Positions 32,617-47,010 of a DNA stretch of 64,000 nt are shown piece after piece. The position numbers and the translations under genes were made by a program. Positions within the stretch are counted from its first letter, which is position 1, and each line of letters opens with the position of its first letter. This stretch comes from Monoplex corrugatus (Eukaryota > Mollusca > Gastropoda > Littorinimorpha > Ranellidae). The stretch covers positions 45,170,681 through 45,234,680 of the forward strand of contig CM060307.1 of NCBI GenBank assembly GCA_030674185.1, given 5' to 3'. A model generated the notes under the pieces. The model was not told the DNA's origin. It saw nothing but the letters and a program-made list of their open reading frames with translations, and ran no database searches.

Positions 32617-35600
32617 GGCACCGTTATAGCCATTAGACCTGCTCATTTGGAAGTCCATCATGGAGCAAGAACTTGCCTTAGTGCTTATTGGAAACTGATC
32701 TGTCAGCAGAAAGCCAAACAATTTGTCTCGGTTTCTGGGAAAGAAGGCAATTGCAAGTTCATATCTTTTGACTCTGTTCATGGCTCATACTTATGTCATT
32801 GTGATATCGTTCATTATGTTAACAAACAGTTGATAATGTTTTCCATTTGTGCTTGAAAATGGATTGTTTTTTGTTGTTACATATTATAGTGATTCCTGTT
32901 CCAGAACATTTTAGGCAAAACAGTCAGGCCTCTGGCCTTTGCAGTCTATATTTTTCACTACTCTGTCTATTCTTATGATATCCCACATACACCCATACAC
33001 TCTACCCCTGTGCTTTTTACGCACAGGCAATATTCTTGTTCTGGTATTTCTGTTAGTCCAAAAGCATTCTCTGTGTGTGTCTGTGGACAAAATCCAATAG
33101 TCTGCAAGGATTTCATTGACGTTTATGAGTTGATCTTTATTTTTTGAAACTACAAACACGACTCAATGCAAAATCATAAACGCAGAAATGTGATCAAGCA
33201 TAATCTATTATTGATGTGACTGAGCAGAAATGTATTGATTTGTTAGCAAGGTTTGTATGTGTAAAGGGGTGAGTGTGTTTTTTTCCTCTCTTCTTCAGAT
33301 CTGTTGTCTTATATTTCTGCATATGTTCCATTCACCTGTGATTATATGTAATTTATTTGTATGATTATATATTTTTAGTTATTAACTGTTTTTTTTTAAT
33401 CTGGAACTCAAAATGAAGCAGAAAGCCTGTGCATGGTACCTCCATGACGGCCTAGTATGTCTGTCTATGCGTGTGTGTGGATGTCTAATATTACATACTG
33501 TGAACAGACCTAAATTCAAGGTTAATACATGTATACTTATCACTGGTAATCATACGTCTTTATTTGCACATACACACTAATAAAATAAAAAATCATTTAA
33601 TTTCTCCTCCCCTGTGGAGATGCTAGGGGCTCTTTCATTATAAACAGTATCCCCACCTTCTGGAAATTCTGTATTAGAAATATCCTCTTTTCTGTCACTC
33701 ACTTTGTTTCTGCCTTGCTCCTGTGCTTTCTGCCATTTCTTCCTATCATTTTCTGCCTTGCTGATCCATTCATCTGTTAAGTGTTTTATAGAGCCTTACA
33801 TACTTTTTCATAGGATTGATAATTGGTAATGAATTAAGTACATTTTTGGCTCAAAGACAATGTGATGTGCAGAAGCAGTTTTAGGTCATTTAGGCCTGTT
33901 TTTATACATGCTTTAGTGTCCTTAGTTATGTTCATGTTTGTAGTCAGTTTGATTTTTTTAAATCCCCTGGTGATAAATTGGACAACGTGGTCAACACCAG
34001 GGATATATCCTAAGATTACATGCACAAATGTATTGATATGTGTACTTAATTTTCTTTTCCAGTTGTTCGGTTGTTGTTGTTTTTTTCCAGTGGGGTATAG
34101 TGTACATTTTGAGATGGTTATAGCCCTGATATGGCTCTGCACAGTCGGCTGGGCTTTAAACAGCGATAACAGTAGCAATGGCAATTTAATTTTTCTCAGT
34201 CCCATGCTGTTTCTGAAGGATTTTTCGGTTGTCAAGACCAACTCAACTGTAAGCATACAAATTTCAGCCGTGCAAATGTTTTAGCAGTGTCCAAAATGTA
34301 TGCAAACAGATTCCTTTCGATCCATCAGATTTGTCAGATTGCATTATCTTACTTGTTTCAATTTGAAGCATGGGTGTGCATGAACACGTGCGTTTGTGTG
34401 TTGGGGAGGGGGCATGTTTTTACTTGCTATGTTTAACAGTTTATGTTATTAGACTTTTATACTGAGACACAACATGCATATTTTTGTGAATACTGTTATT
34501 CCTGTGAGAATAAAAGTTATTGTAACATATCTCCTGTGTCTTGTCAACATTTCCACAGCTCAGCATACCCAGCATGCAGTTAAGGGTTTGCTAGATGGTT
34601 GTTGTTGTCGTTGTTGTTATGTTCAAAGATGTAAACCTACCTGTGATTAAAATGTTTTCACCAGTATTCACTCTCGCATTGATTGTACACACGAGTGATT
34701 TTGCCTGTTTTACGCACAGGTAATGGTGATCCTATCAGACAAGGCCTTGCTGGTGCACAGGGCTTATGCACATTAGGTTTATGGATCGTGCCATAATTAT
34801 TTTGGATGTTATCCCTCACATAGTATCCGTGGTATCAGTGCATATGAAATTTATTCCAAGCACTGAGACACCATCGTGGAAAACTGCAACTATTAAAGTA
34901 CAGCTTACCAAGGACAGAAACACAAAAGCATATGAGACATAATTATTTCTATTTAGCCTCAAGCACAATTACTGTTTCTAACACGTGCTGTCTTAGCTAG
35001 CTGAGTTTTCGGTCTTAAAAAGAATTTCAGTCGAGTGACATCCCTGGGCCTTGTTCTGGTACAGCCAGTCATTATCCTTCCCACATGGTAAGCTCCCAGT
35101 CGAGTTCCTTTGTTTCATTCATTTTTCACACACCCAGCCTGTGCAGACATCTCAGGTTTTTCACTCTGTCTCGGCTGTTACTGTTGATCCACGCCTGTTG
35201 GTTTGTTGATCAGTCTTTCATTATGTTATTTACTGGCTTTCTTATCCTCAACCATGAGCAGTTAGAACAGCTATGATGAGAATTTTCTAAAGAAAAATGA
35301 TAGTATTTCAGACGCGATCTCCAATATTACTTCTCGAATGATTTTGGACATGCACCACATCAACACCAAAGAAACAGGGTTGATTCTGAATCGAAGGGTT
35401 TGTTGTGAATTGTTCGACCCTTGCAACTCCCCCTTGAGTAATCAATCATTAAACTCACAACAACAACAACTTCCAACTCAGTCTGTAACTTCTTCACAAT
35501 CATGTAAACCTCCAAAAACTCAAGAACATTCGAACAAAAACAGTCCAACTAGTGCAGCCAGTCTAATCACAATCGCTCCCCAGTCTGATTCCATCAGCCC

Positions 35601-36158
35601 TCAATCAGGTGATCACTAGAGATCACACAGCCACCAGCACCCCTAACACGAGATGGCAGTACAACTCATGACAAGGACTTAGGTCCTGAAAACAGGTGTT
35701 CTAGTGCCACATATGTTTTTTCTTCTTCTAACCTATTTTACACTAGGCCTAAAGAGATTGACACATACTGCCTTCTGAATTTCCTGAGGTGATCAGTCCC
35801 CCCCCCCCCCCCCCCCCCTATTATCCCGTATGAGAACCGGATCCTCTGGCCCTATGAAGTTCTCCAGCCTGGTTCTCAGGACTTTTCCCCTCAGGGAACT
35901 ACCCACTGCATTCGAGACCAGGGTACCTTGTTCCCCAAGGGCAGGAGAAAGAGACATACAGACTTCTGTGGTCCAGATGCACAGGTTTCATTTTTGCCCA
36001 AAGAGGTGAAGTCCATTCCCAGATATGCACCCGTGTTCCTTGTGGGAGACTTTCTTTGGCCTGTCTAACATACCCACAGGAGAGATCGGAAGGAGCTGCC
36101 TTCGGGCACATTCCCCATACGGAAGGGGAGGGGGGGGGGAGTGCCCATGCCAAACAAT

Positions 36159-39100
36159 GGGGCGTTATATGTAACTGCAAGTCCCGTTAGATGAGGTGTT
36201 ATAGGTAACTGCAAGTCCTGTTAGATGGGGTGTTCTAGGCAACTTCAAGTCCTGTTAGATGGGGTGTTATAGGTAACTGCAAGTCCTGTTAGATGGGGTG
36301 TTATAGGTAACTTCAAGTCCTCTTAGATGGGGTGTTATAGGTAACTGCAAGTCCTGATAGATGGGGTGTTATAGGTAACTTCAAGTCCTGTTAGATGGGG
36401 TGTTATAGGTAACTGCAAGTCCCATTAGATGGGGTGTTATAGGTAACTTCAAGTCCTGTTAGATGGGGTGTTATAGGTAACTGCAAGTCCTGATAGATGG
36501 GGTGTTATAGGTAACTTCAAGTCCTGTTAGATGGGGTGTTATAGGTAACTTCGAGTCCTGTTAGATGGGGTGTTATAGGTAACTGCAAGTCCTGATAGAT
36601 GGGGTGTTATACAGTGGAGTCCATTAATAACGACAACTGTAATAACGAGAACACTGTAGTAACGAGACATTTTTCAATCCCCGTTTTTTATCCTTCTTAA
36701 TCTTTAAGAATAAACCATTGGGTTTAACGAGAGTTAGTGGATAATCATCTCGGTAATAACGAGAGATTTTCTATCCTTCCTGGTCACAAAAGTTCTCGCC
36801 ACTCGCCCCACCACCACCTCGTCGTCAAGTTCCCGGTAGGGCACATCTCGTGGTGGCCGGTAACAAAGAAAAACAACGAAAGGCGCGTCCTTGTGCGGTG
36901 TGTAATCAAGGGACACTATCGATTAATTATGAACACATCGACGGCGCCGGTGCCAAGATTATTTCCCTTTGTTTCCCTTGGTAAATTTGTCATTTGGGAA
37001 TAACGAGAACTCGGCAATAGCGAGAAAATGTGCCTGGGCCGTCCGCTCTCGCTATAACAGAGTTTCACTGTATGTAACTTAAAGTCCTGTTAGATGGGGT
37101 GTTATAGGTAACTTCAAGTCCTGTTAGATGGGGTGTTATAGGTAACTGCAAGTCCTGTTAGATGGGGTGTTATAGGTAACTTCAAGTCCTGTTAGATAGG
37201 GTGTTACAGGTAACTGCAAGTCCTGATAGATGGGGTGTTATAGGTAACTTCAAGTCCTGTTAGATGGGGTGTTACAGGTAACTTCAAGTCCTGTTAGATG
37301 GGGTGTTACAGGTAACTGCAAGTCCTGGTAGATGGGGTGTTATAGGTAACTTCAAGTCCTGTTAGATGGGGTGTTCTAGGTAACTTCAAGTCCTGTTAGA
37401 TGGGGTGTTATAGGTAACTTCAAGTCCTGTTAGATTGGGTGTTATAGGTAACTTAAAGTCCTGTTAGATGGGGTGTTATATGTAACTTCAAGTCCTGTTA
37501 GATGGGGTATTATAGGTAACTTCAAGTCCCGTCAGATGGGGTGTTCTAGGTAACTTCAAGTCCTGTTAGGTGGGGTGTTATAGGTAACGTCAAGTCCTGT
37601 TAGATGGGGTGATATGGGTCATGTAAAGTCCTGTTAGATGGGGTGGTATAGGTCACGTCAAGTCCTGTACGTCAAATCCTGTTAGATGGGGTGTTATAGG
37701 TCACGTCAAGTCCTGTTAGATGGGGTGGCATAGGTCACGTCAAGTCCTGTTAGATGGGATGGTATAGGTCACGTCAAGTCCTGTTAGATGGGATGGTATA
37801 GGTCACGTCAAGTCCTGTTAGATGGGATGGTATAGGTCACGTCAAGTCCTGTTAGATGGGATGGTATAGGTCACGCCGTCCTGTTAGATGGAAGGTTATA
37901 TGTAACTTCAAGTCCTGTTAGATGGGGTGTTATAGGCCATTTCAAGTCCCGTCAGATGGGGTGTTCTAGGTAACTTCACATCCTGTTAGATGGGGTGTTA
38001 CAGGTCACGTCAATCCTGTTAGATGGGGTGTTATAGGTCACGTCAAGTCGTGTTAGATGGGGTGTTGTAGGTCACGTCATGTCCCGTCAGATGGGGTGTT
38101 CTAGGTAACTTCAAGTTCTGTTGGATGGGGTGTTATAGGTCACGTCAAGTCCTGTTAGATAGGGGTGTTACAGGTAACGTCAAATCCTGTTAAATGGGCG
38201 TTACATGTAACTTCAACTCCTGTTAGACTGGGTGGAGGTGTTATAGGTCACGTCAAGTCCTGTTAGATGGGGTGTTACAGATAACGTCAAATCCTGTTAG
38301 ATGGGGTGTTCTAGGTAACTTCAAGTCCTGTTAGATTGGGTGTTATAAATCACGTCAAGTCCTGTTAGATGGGGTGTTATAGGTCACGTCAAGTCCTGAT
38401 TAAAATGAGGTGTTCTAGGTAACTTCAGGTCCTGTTAGATGGGGTGTTGTAGGTCACGTCAAGTTCTGTTAGATGGGGTGTTATAGGTCACGTCAAGTCC
38501 TGTTAAATGGGGTGTTATGAGTCCTGTTAAGTCCTGTTAGATGGGGTGGTATAGGTCACGTCAAGTCCTGTTAGATGGGGTGTTGTAACTCACGTCAAGT
38601 CCTGTTAGATGGGGTTGTATAGGTCACGTCAAGTCCTGTTAGATGGGGTTGTATAGGTCACGTCAAGTCCTGTTAGATGGGGTGTTATAGGTCACGTCAA
38701 GTCCTGTTAGATGGGATGGTATAGGTCATGTCAAGTCCTGTTAGATGGGGTGTTATAGGTCACATCAAGTGCTGTTAGATGGGGTGGTATAGGTCACGTC
38801 AAGTGCTGTTAGATGGGGTGGTATAGGTCACATCAAGTCCTGTTAGATGGGGTGTTACGAGTCACATCAAGTCCTTTTAGATGGGGTGTTGTAGGTCACG
38901 TCAAGTCCTGTTAGATGGGAGGTTACAGGTCGCCTTAGGCCTGTGAGATAGAGGGTTACAGGTCGCCTCTAGTCCCGTCAGATGAGGTGTTACAGGCCAC
39001 CTTATGTCCTGTTAAATTGGATGTTACAGGTCACGTCCAATTCTATGAGATGGGATGTTACAGTTCCCCTCAACATACGTCGTGTCAGATGGGGTTTTAC

Positions 39101-39325
39101 TGGTCACGCAGGTTCTGTGAGACGTGGTCACGTCAAGTTCTGTGAGACGTGGTCACGTCAAGTTCTGTGAGATGGGGTGTTACTTATTACCTCAGTTTTT
39201 GTCACATGAGATGTGACGGTTTCCCTCGACTTCAGTCCTGTGAGATGAGACCTTACAGGTCACACCAAATCTTGTGAGACGGGATGTTACTGATCACCTC
39301 AACTTAAATTCTGTAAGATGCTGCG
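36159..39325. repeat. 34-bp minisatellite array, copy 2
   Basis: Unit-for-unit counterpart of the array at 12541-15700, with the same variant order and the same inserted MITE. Differences are isolated G or T indels, for example GGGGTTTATAGG in copy 1 against GGGGTGTTATAGG here. Arrays normally change unit number fast, so identical unit order argues that little or no time has passed since duplication. Confidence 0.95.
36612..37070. mobile_element. pogo/Tigger-like MITE in the minisatellite, copy 2
   Basis: Same length, ends and TA flanks (36610-36611, 37071-37072) as the element at 12994-13452, carried along by the large duplication and not an independent insertion. Confidence 0.75.
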
Positions 39326-39628
39326 TCGACGAATACTAGATGGGAAAATTCAGGCTTCTAAGCATGCTTGAGACCCCGAGAGATATGATGAATCAATCCA
39401 GCCCAAACTGAAGACTGCAGACATGAAAAGTCCAGGGGGCAGTGGAGGCAGCGAAGGAAAGCCTGAAAAGTCAGAGAAATAATAGACGATACTGTAACCA
39501 AAGACAGGGACTGGGATCACTAATTAAAGATTTTTATTTGACCATAGAAACCACATAAGTACATTTGGTTAATTTTTTTTTATTTATTCAGAGCTATATA
39601 TCTTTCAATTATCTAGTAGTTGTTACCT

Positions 39629-40255
39629 TGGAATTGTGGCCAAATCATCCAAATTTCGGCATTTGTCTGTCTCATTCAAGGTATTACTAAACACATGGAA
39701 ACAATTATTATGTTCACAGCAAACCGTAGTGGTGATGCTGTTTTTCACACAAATGACATAATAACCGTTATAATAAGATGTTTCCTTATATGGTTCGACC
39801 GTTTTCGTAACAATGGTTGAGATTGCCGATATACATAACTCAACCAAAAATGAAAATGATCATATCATAAACGGATGATCGCTGATAAAATCCCATTTGA
39901 AATTTTCATCGCTCATAAGGCAACCCGGACTATTACTTCTCATAGCCATTGTGACTTTGAAGAAGAATTAAAAAATAACTTAATAAAACACCATGAAGTG
40001 AGAACAGTAGTAATCAATAACCGTTATAATAAAATGTTTCCTTATATGGTTCGACCGTTTTCGTAACAATGGTTGAGATTGCCGATATACATACAATGAC
40101 TCAACCAAAAATGAAAATGGTCATATCATAAACGGATGATCGCTGATAAAATCCCATTTGAAATTTTTATCGCTCACAAGGCAACCCGGACTATTACTTT
40201 GAAGAAGCATTAAAAAATAACAATAAATAAAACACCATGAAGTGAGAACAGTAAA
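39629..40255. repeat. 257-bp tandem repeat, copy 2
   Basis: Counterpart of 16010-16640. A small difference is TACTTTGAAGAAGCATT here against TACTTTTGCAACGAAGCATT in copy 1, one of the few multi-base differences between the duplicated halves. Confidence 0.8.
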
Positions 40256-40408
40256 AATCTGTCTTTCACAACAATGAAAACAAAATTTGAATTTCTGGGA
40301 AGGTCCAGAGAAAGTACTGTGTAAACACGTTCATGAAAAAATAAGCTTGTTTTAGGCACCTTTTTGACCCTTGTGACCTTGATCTTGGTGCCATGACTTT
40401 CAGTTAAA

Positions 40409-40409
<1 letters not shown>

Positions 40410-40463
<54 letters not shown>
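40410..40463. repeat. (GAT)n microsatellite at LINE 3' end, copy 2
   Basis: Uninterrupted GAT run, counterpart of 16795-16852. Confidence 0.85.
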
Positions 40464-40464
<1 letters not shown>

Positions 40465-43400
40465 AACAACGGTAATCATATGGCGCTTAATCTTGACAAT
40501 TCAAATCAAAGCATACTCACGCACCAGATATACGCATGCCATCAATGCAGACTACTTTAGTGTGTAGGCCTCCCTCGGTCATGGCTAACCATGGACAAAG
40601 TACATCCGTTCTAATGTCTAGATGGGCTGTCTGCTTGGTCCAAGCATCGTCGCTTGTGACTGTAGAGACCAATGCGAGAGAGGCAGTCTCTGTCGCAGCG
40701 GTCGCATGTGTATGCTGATGCTGGTCTGTTGGCTGTCATCCCTTTTCTGCGAACTCGCTTTTCTGCTGCAGCAGCTGACAGTTTGTCCTCACCAATCCGC
40801 AGCTGTTTCTTGGGGGGTGGTTCTCCAGCTGTTGCGGTCGTCTGCGAGGTCCTCCCAGGACTCAGTGTTGATCTCCAGCGCCTTCATGTCACGTTTCCAA
40901 ACGTCTTTGTATCTCACCTGTGGGCGGCCAATGTTTCTCTGCCCTGTGGCAAGCTCACCATAAAGGATGTCTATTGGGATGCGACCATCTTCCATGCGGC
41001 GAACGTGGCCCAACCAGCGCAGCCGACGCTGTCTCAGCATGGTATGCATGGTTGGGAGGCCAGCGCGGGTCAGGACTTCGGTGTTGGTCACCTTGTTTTG
41101 CCAGGAAATGCCGAGTATGCGCCGTAGGCTTCTCAGGTGGAAGGTATTGAGCCTTTTCTCCTGATGAGCATGCGTGGTCCACGCCTTGCTGCCATACAGC
41201 AAGGTGCTGAGGACACAGGCGTTGTATACAGCCATCTTTGTTTTCGTGGTCAGCTTGGGATTTGTCCATACCCTTTGTGTGAGGCGGGCTAGTGTTGTGG
41301 CTGCCTTCCCGATCCTCTTGTCGATCTCTGTGTCAAGGGAGAGGTTATCGGTTATGGTGGACCCAAGATATGTGAATTGATGGATGGCTTCAAGCTCGTA
41401 GTCATCAATGGTGATGGCTGGTGGAGATGGCGTGCCTTGGCCCAGGACGTTTGTCTTCTTAAGACTGACGGTCAGACCAAAATCTTTGCAGGCCTGGGAG
41501 AAGCGGTCCATTAGTGACTGCAAGTCCGCTGAGTATGGGTCACAACTGCGGCATCGTCGGCAAATAGCATGTCTCTGATGATCTTTGCGTCCCTCATGTC
41601 CTGCGGTACAGCTCCCTCATTCCAACACTGACAGAGGACTGCGTACAAAGGGTGCAGAAGAGAAGTCTTGCAGTGCTTGATGAGGTCTGGGGGAATTCCG
41701 TCGTTGCCAGGTGCCTTGCCTGATGCCAGGCTATCAATGGCCTTGCTGAGTTCGTCCACAGTTAGCTCTGCGTCAAGTTCTTCCATTACCGGCATGCACT
41801 TGATGGCATCGAGGGCTGAGGGGGACACCATGGTCTGTGTGGAGTAGAGGTTGGAGTAGTGTTCCGCCCATCTTTCCATATGTCGGCTAGGATTGCTGAT
41901 TACTTCCCCAGTGGAGGATTTGAGGGGGGCGATCTTGCTCTGTGTTGATCCCAGTGCCTTCTTTGTGCCATCATACATTCCTCGGATGTTGCCTCTTTCA
42001 GCAGCACTCTGTATCTCTTTGCTGAGCTCTATCCAGTACTCGTTTGCGCAGCACCTGACGTTAAGCTGAACCTTGCTCCTGGCAGCCCTGAGGATTTGCA
42101 GGTTCTTCTCACTGGGTGACCGCTTATACTCAGTGAGTGCGGCGCACTTGGCCTCAACAGTGGGAGTCATCTCTGATGATTTGGCCTCAAACCAGTCGTG
42201 GGACTTCACAGTTTTCTTCCCAAAGGTGGCCGTAGCAATGCGGTGCATGGTGTCTCGCAGCGTTTCCCATCTCTCTGTGGCAGAGTCTCTGGGCTGCAAT
42301 GCATCGTATTCTCTCTGAAAGGCCTCTGCGAACTGTTCTACAAGATATGACTGAGACATCTTGCTGACGTCAATGCGAGGGTTCCCTTGTTTCTTTGAGC
42401 AGTGGAACTTCTTTGGTTGCAGCCTGATCTTGCAACATACCAGAGAGTGGTCTGTGTCGCAGTCTGCGCTGTGATAAGAGCGAGTGTGGAGAACGTTTTT
42501 GATAGCAGCACGTCTTACTAGGATCAAATCCAGTTGGTGCCAATGTTTTGAGCGCGGATGCCTCCAGAAGACTTTGTGTTGAAGCTTCGTCTTGAAGAAG
42601 GAGTTGGCGATGCACAGTTCATGGCAGGCGCAAAACTCAAGCAGTCGCTGTCCATTCTCGTTCATTTTCCCCACTCCAAAGGAACCGAGGCAGGAGGGCC
42701 AAGAGTCATTGTCCGCACCCACTCTGGCGTTGAAGTCGCCCAGGAGAAGAAGTTGTTCTGTCCTGGGGATGTTCCTTATGGTTGATGCAAGATTTTCGTA
42801 GAACTCATCCTTGGCGTCTGGAGAGGCAAACAGAGTTGGGGCATAAATGCTGATGAGAGTGACATAGCCTTCGGTGGTGTTGAAGCGGAGAGTCAAGAGT
42901 CGCTCTGAACCGCCGCTGCCTGGTTCAATCATGTTCAGCAGGCTGTTTCTTACTGCAAAGCCTACTCCGTACTCTCTTGGGGCATCAGAACTCTTTCCTT
43001 GCCAGAAGAAGGTGTAGTCCCTTTCCTTCAGTGTTCCTGAGTCAGCCGGCCGTGTTTCCTGCAGAGTGGCAATGTCCACATTGAGCCTCGTTAGCTCGCT
43101 GTTTATGATGGCGGTCTTTCTGGCATCGCTGATGTCTTGCAGATCTTGGGAGAGCCCAGGCATCATTGTTCGGACATTCCAACAGCCCAGTTTCACTGCT
43201 GATCCTTTTCCTGATCCGTTTCTTGAATTTGAATTTGAATTTTTGCCTGGTGCGGTAGTTAACGACCTGCTTGTCAGATTTTCTCCTAATCTTCATGCAC
43301 CCAATGAAGAAGGCAGGTCGTGGCGGGACAGCACCTGATTGGCTGGGGGCTGCCCAGCTTAGGCGGTAGCTGTCCAGTAAGACACGAAGGTCTCTCCCAC

Positions 43401-43975
43401 CGTCAAAAGCAACCCCTGGCGTCAGCTCTACGCCAGTTGAGCAATGACTTATCACCGGTATCTGTTGCTTCCCGTGTTGTGCCGACACTAGTGTTAGTAG
43501 CGAGGCTGGAGTGTCCTCTCCAGGTCGTAGGTGCAGAGTGTTTGTGGATGAATGTATCGATGTAAGCCTGGGCAGTCTAATATGGAAGACAGGCTGTTGC
43601 CCATGCAACTTGTCTCCACCTCGCTGACAGATCCAAAGGAACAGCAGGGCTGTTACGTTTTGGTGCCAACGCGGCCGCAGGAGCTGCCGGAAAGTGACAA
43701 AGTTTGCCATCCAACCGCCTGAGGGGCCCCACACCGGATTTACTGTCAGGGTTTACTCCCTTAGCTAGATGGCTGCGGTAGCTCTTCAGAGCTGGCGCCC
43801 TTTGATGGATCTAATTTATTTCCACCAGGGTTTCTAGCCACCCTCCTCACCATCCTCCTGAGAGGACTGGTGGGGGGTGCTGGTTTAGTCGCCAGCAATT
43901 CGACCCTGTGACAGGTAGTACTGGGTTTCTGGTTACCAGTAGCGGATACATCTATCCGACCTGACTGCAAGACTA
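40464..43975 (-). mobile_element. LINE family D, copy 2
   Basis: Duplicate of 16853-20365 with the same internal deletion and 5' leader, carried by the 23.6-kb duplication. Confidence 0.75.
40611..43196 (-). pseudogene. LINE D endonuclease/RT ORF, copy 2
   Basis: Here the endonuclease and linker are one open frame of 561 codons (43196 to 41511); the two breaks seen in copy 1 are repaired by one-base differences (GAAGCTT near 42583, CCCC near 41908). In exchange, a one-base loss near 41527 (TCCGC against TCCCGC) breaks the frame where copy 1 is open, leaving a separate 244-codon 3' frame with the deleted RT, the GHVRRM region and the same C-homopolymer frameshift before the zinc finger. The shared deletion and shared C6 frameshift predate the duplication. 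Confidence 0.8.
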
Positions 43976-44309
43976 CTTTACAGTATACAAAAAGACTCAC
44001 ATGAACTGAGGGAAAGAGGTAGTTGTAGAAGTCGTTGTTGTAAAAGAAGTTGGTTTTTGAATTGAATTTAAAAGCAGAAGGGGTAAGTGTTAGGCATAGT
44101 GGAAGTCTGTTCCAGGCAGAGGGTTCTGAGACAGCAAAAGAAGCTGGCCAGCAGTTGATAGTTGAAATCTAGGAACCTGAAGGATATGAGTGTCTGATGC
44201 TAAGTGCAAGGTGTGAGTTGGCGTATAAATATTAAAATGGCACATACTGGTGTAATACAAACTATCCAGCTTATATTCAGTTCTGTTTAAGACAGACAAC
44301 CAGTGCAAA

Positions 44310-46416
44310 ATTGAGGAAAAGGAAACAGACCAAAAACAACATCAAATTCAACCTTGGACTCTTAAAGACAGATGAAGTGATACGTAAAAAATTAATGTAC
44401 ATGTTCAAAACAAATTCAGTGCTCTGGAAGACGCTGGTGACAGTGAGGAACAATGGACAAAGTTGAGGAATTCAATAAATGAAGCCTGTGAAGAAATCCC
44501 TAAAGCAGATAGAAAAAGCAAAAAAGAACTGGATGACTAATGAAAGTTTGGGCTTGATGGAGGAAAGGAGGAAGGCAAAGAGAAATGAGGAGATCTACAG
44601 GAAGATAAACAAGGAGATCAGGAATAGGTGCAATGAAGCTAAGGAAGCTTGGCTGAAATCAAAGTGCAAAGAAATGGAAGACCGACCCAAAACGGATCCT
44701 CAGGGAATGTACAGATGAATTGAAGAAATTTTCCACAGAAAAAAACACATGCACATCAACTGGTTGCTTAAAATCGAAAGATGGCACGCTTATCATGGAA
44801 AAAGACAAAATATTAGACAGATGAGAAGAGTACATTAAAGACCTTTTTGAGGATGACAGAAACGAAGAACACACTATAAAAAAGAACTTTGAAGGACCAC
44901 CCATAATGAAAAATGAAGTTAGAGCGGCACTGAAAAAGATGAAACCGGGAAAAGCCCCAAGACCAGACAACATTACTACAGAGATGATTGAAGCCCTGGA
45001 GGAATTTGGCATAGAAAAAATAACAGTCCTCCTAAATGAAATTTACGACACTGGAAAAATCCCCAAAGATATGTCAAAATCAATTTTCATTGCACTTCCA
45101 AAGAAGACAGGGGCTATAGAATGCGAATTCCATCGCACAATCAGTTTGATGAGCCATGTAACAAAAATCCTGTTAAGAATAGTCATGATGAGGACAAGGA
45201 ATAGAATCAAAAGAGAAATAGCAGATGAACAGTGTGGATTTGTGGAAGGGAAGGGAACTATTAATGCCATATACATCCTAAGAACTAGCATAGAGAGGTC
45301 AAATGAGATGAATAAGGATTTATATTTATGCTTTGTTGACTACACCAAGGCTTTCGATCGGGTAAGACATGATGAATTGATCAACCAACTGGAGAGACTC
45401 AATGTTGATGGAAATGATCTACGAATAATCAGGAATATGTACTGGGAACAAACAGCTGCAATGAGAATAGAAAACAAGAAAACAATGTAAGCTCTTTCCA
45501 AAATATCAAAAGAGGAGTCAGACAGGGTTGTGTTTTGTCACCAGATCTGTTTTCACTTTACAGCGAAAACATCATGAGAAACCTAGAGGAAGACCCTGGA
45601 TTAAAGGTTGGAGGGAAAATGATAAACAACATTCGATATGCAGATGACACCGTGCTAATTGCAGAAAGTGAAAGAGACCTACAAAACCTTGTGAATATAC
45701 TAGAAATAGAAAGCAAAGGTAAGGGGCTGGAACTAAACAGCAGGAAGACTGAAGTCATGGTGATCAGTAAAAAACATGAAATCCCTCCTGCAAAATAACA
45801 GCAAATGGCACAACCTTGACACAGGTTGATAAATTCAAATACCTGGGAACGATCATTTCATCAGACGGCAGATGCACATCAGAAATAGCCGGCAGAATCG
45901 GCCAAGCCAAAACAGCATTCAAGAAGATGACAAGCATTCTTACCAACAAATGCCTATCAATTAACATCAGGAAGAGAGTTCTTGAGTGTTATATAGAACC
46001 AATACTGTTGTACGGATGCGAGGCGTGGATAGTCAACAAACAAAGCCAGAACAAGATTGAGGCAGCCGAGATGTGATTTCTAAGAAGAATGTTGAGGGTT
46101 CCATGGACAGCAAAGAAAACAAACGAGACAGTCTTGATGGAGGCAGACACAAGTAGATCACTCATAAGGAAGATTGGGAAAAGACAGGCAATATTATAGG
46201 CCATTTTATGAGGAAGGGGGATTTGGAGCACCTGGTCACAACGGGAAAGCTGGAGGGAAAGAGAGCACCGGGTAGACCCAGGGAGAAAATGCTGGACGGA
46301 CTTGCAGAGTGGCTGGGAACGGGGAGGGTGGAGGAGATGCTAGGGGCAACGAGAGATAGAGGCAGGTGGAAGTCCATGATCGCCAACGCCATGCGGCAGG
46401 GCACCTGATGATGAAA
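44310..46416 (+). mobile_element. LINE family A, copy 2
   Basis: Duplicate of 20698-22806 with the same 12-bp target duplication (44298-44309, 46417-46428). It has an extra frameshift near 45784 (ATCCCTCC against ATCCCCTCC in copy 1) and ATATTATAGG at about 46192 against ATATTTATAGG. Motif A and YADD are intact. Confidence 0.85.
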
Positions 46417-46428
46417 AACCAGTGCAAA

Positions 46429-47010
46429 GAGCGAAGGACTGAGGGGACTGACGTGATTAAACCTCTTCTTTCTGAGGACAAGACGGACGAGCAGCTGTGT
46501 TTGTATGCGTTGCAGACAGAAACGAGAGAGTTACAATAATCAAGATGAGACCAAATGAGAGATGTCACAAGCTTAGATGCAGACTCAGTTGAATGATACC
46601 TTCGAATGCAACCAATGCGTCGAATCTTATAGTAGCATGAATGGCAGGTCTGGGCCAGAAACTTCTGCACAGAAAGAGTGTTGACAGAATCAGAGAGATG
46701 ACGTTGTTACCTAGCTGGATGGTATTCAGTGTAATAGAGACGAGTGCCTATGAGCATGGCTTCGGTTTTATCACTATATTAACTGGAGTTTCTTTTATGT
46801 CATCTAGTTCTGGATATCGACGTAGCAGCTGAATGTCTCTGAGACAAGGAAAGTGATGAATTTCAGGGGTGGTGCTATTCTGCAGTTGTAAATCATCTGC
46901 GTAAAAACGATGTGTCATGTCGAGTTCATGCAGCTGCGACTCCTCAGTAGTCCACAATATTTGAGTTAGATAAAAATCCGTCGACAAACAGCTGAGAAAA
47001 TCATACTAAC
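46429..47010 (-). mobile_element. LINE C (CR1/L2-like), RT part, copy 2 (3' part at 43976-44309)
   Basis: Counterpart of 22819-23390, with one extra A (CCACAATATTT) near 46955. The YADD frame and the SCYYKIRRIG frame are preserved as in copy 1. Confidence 0.7.
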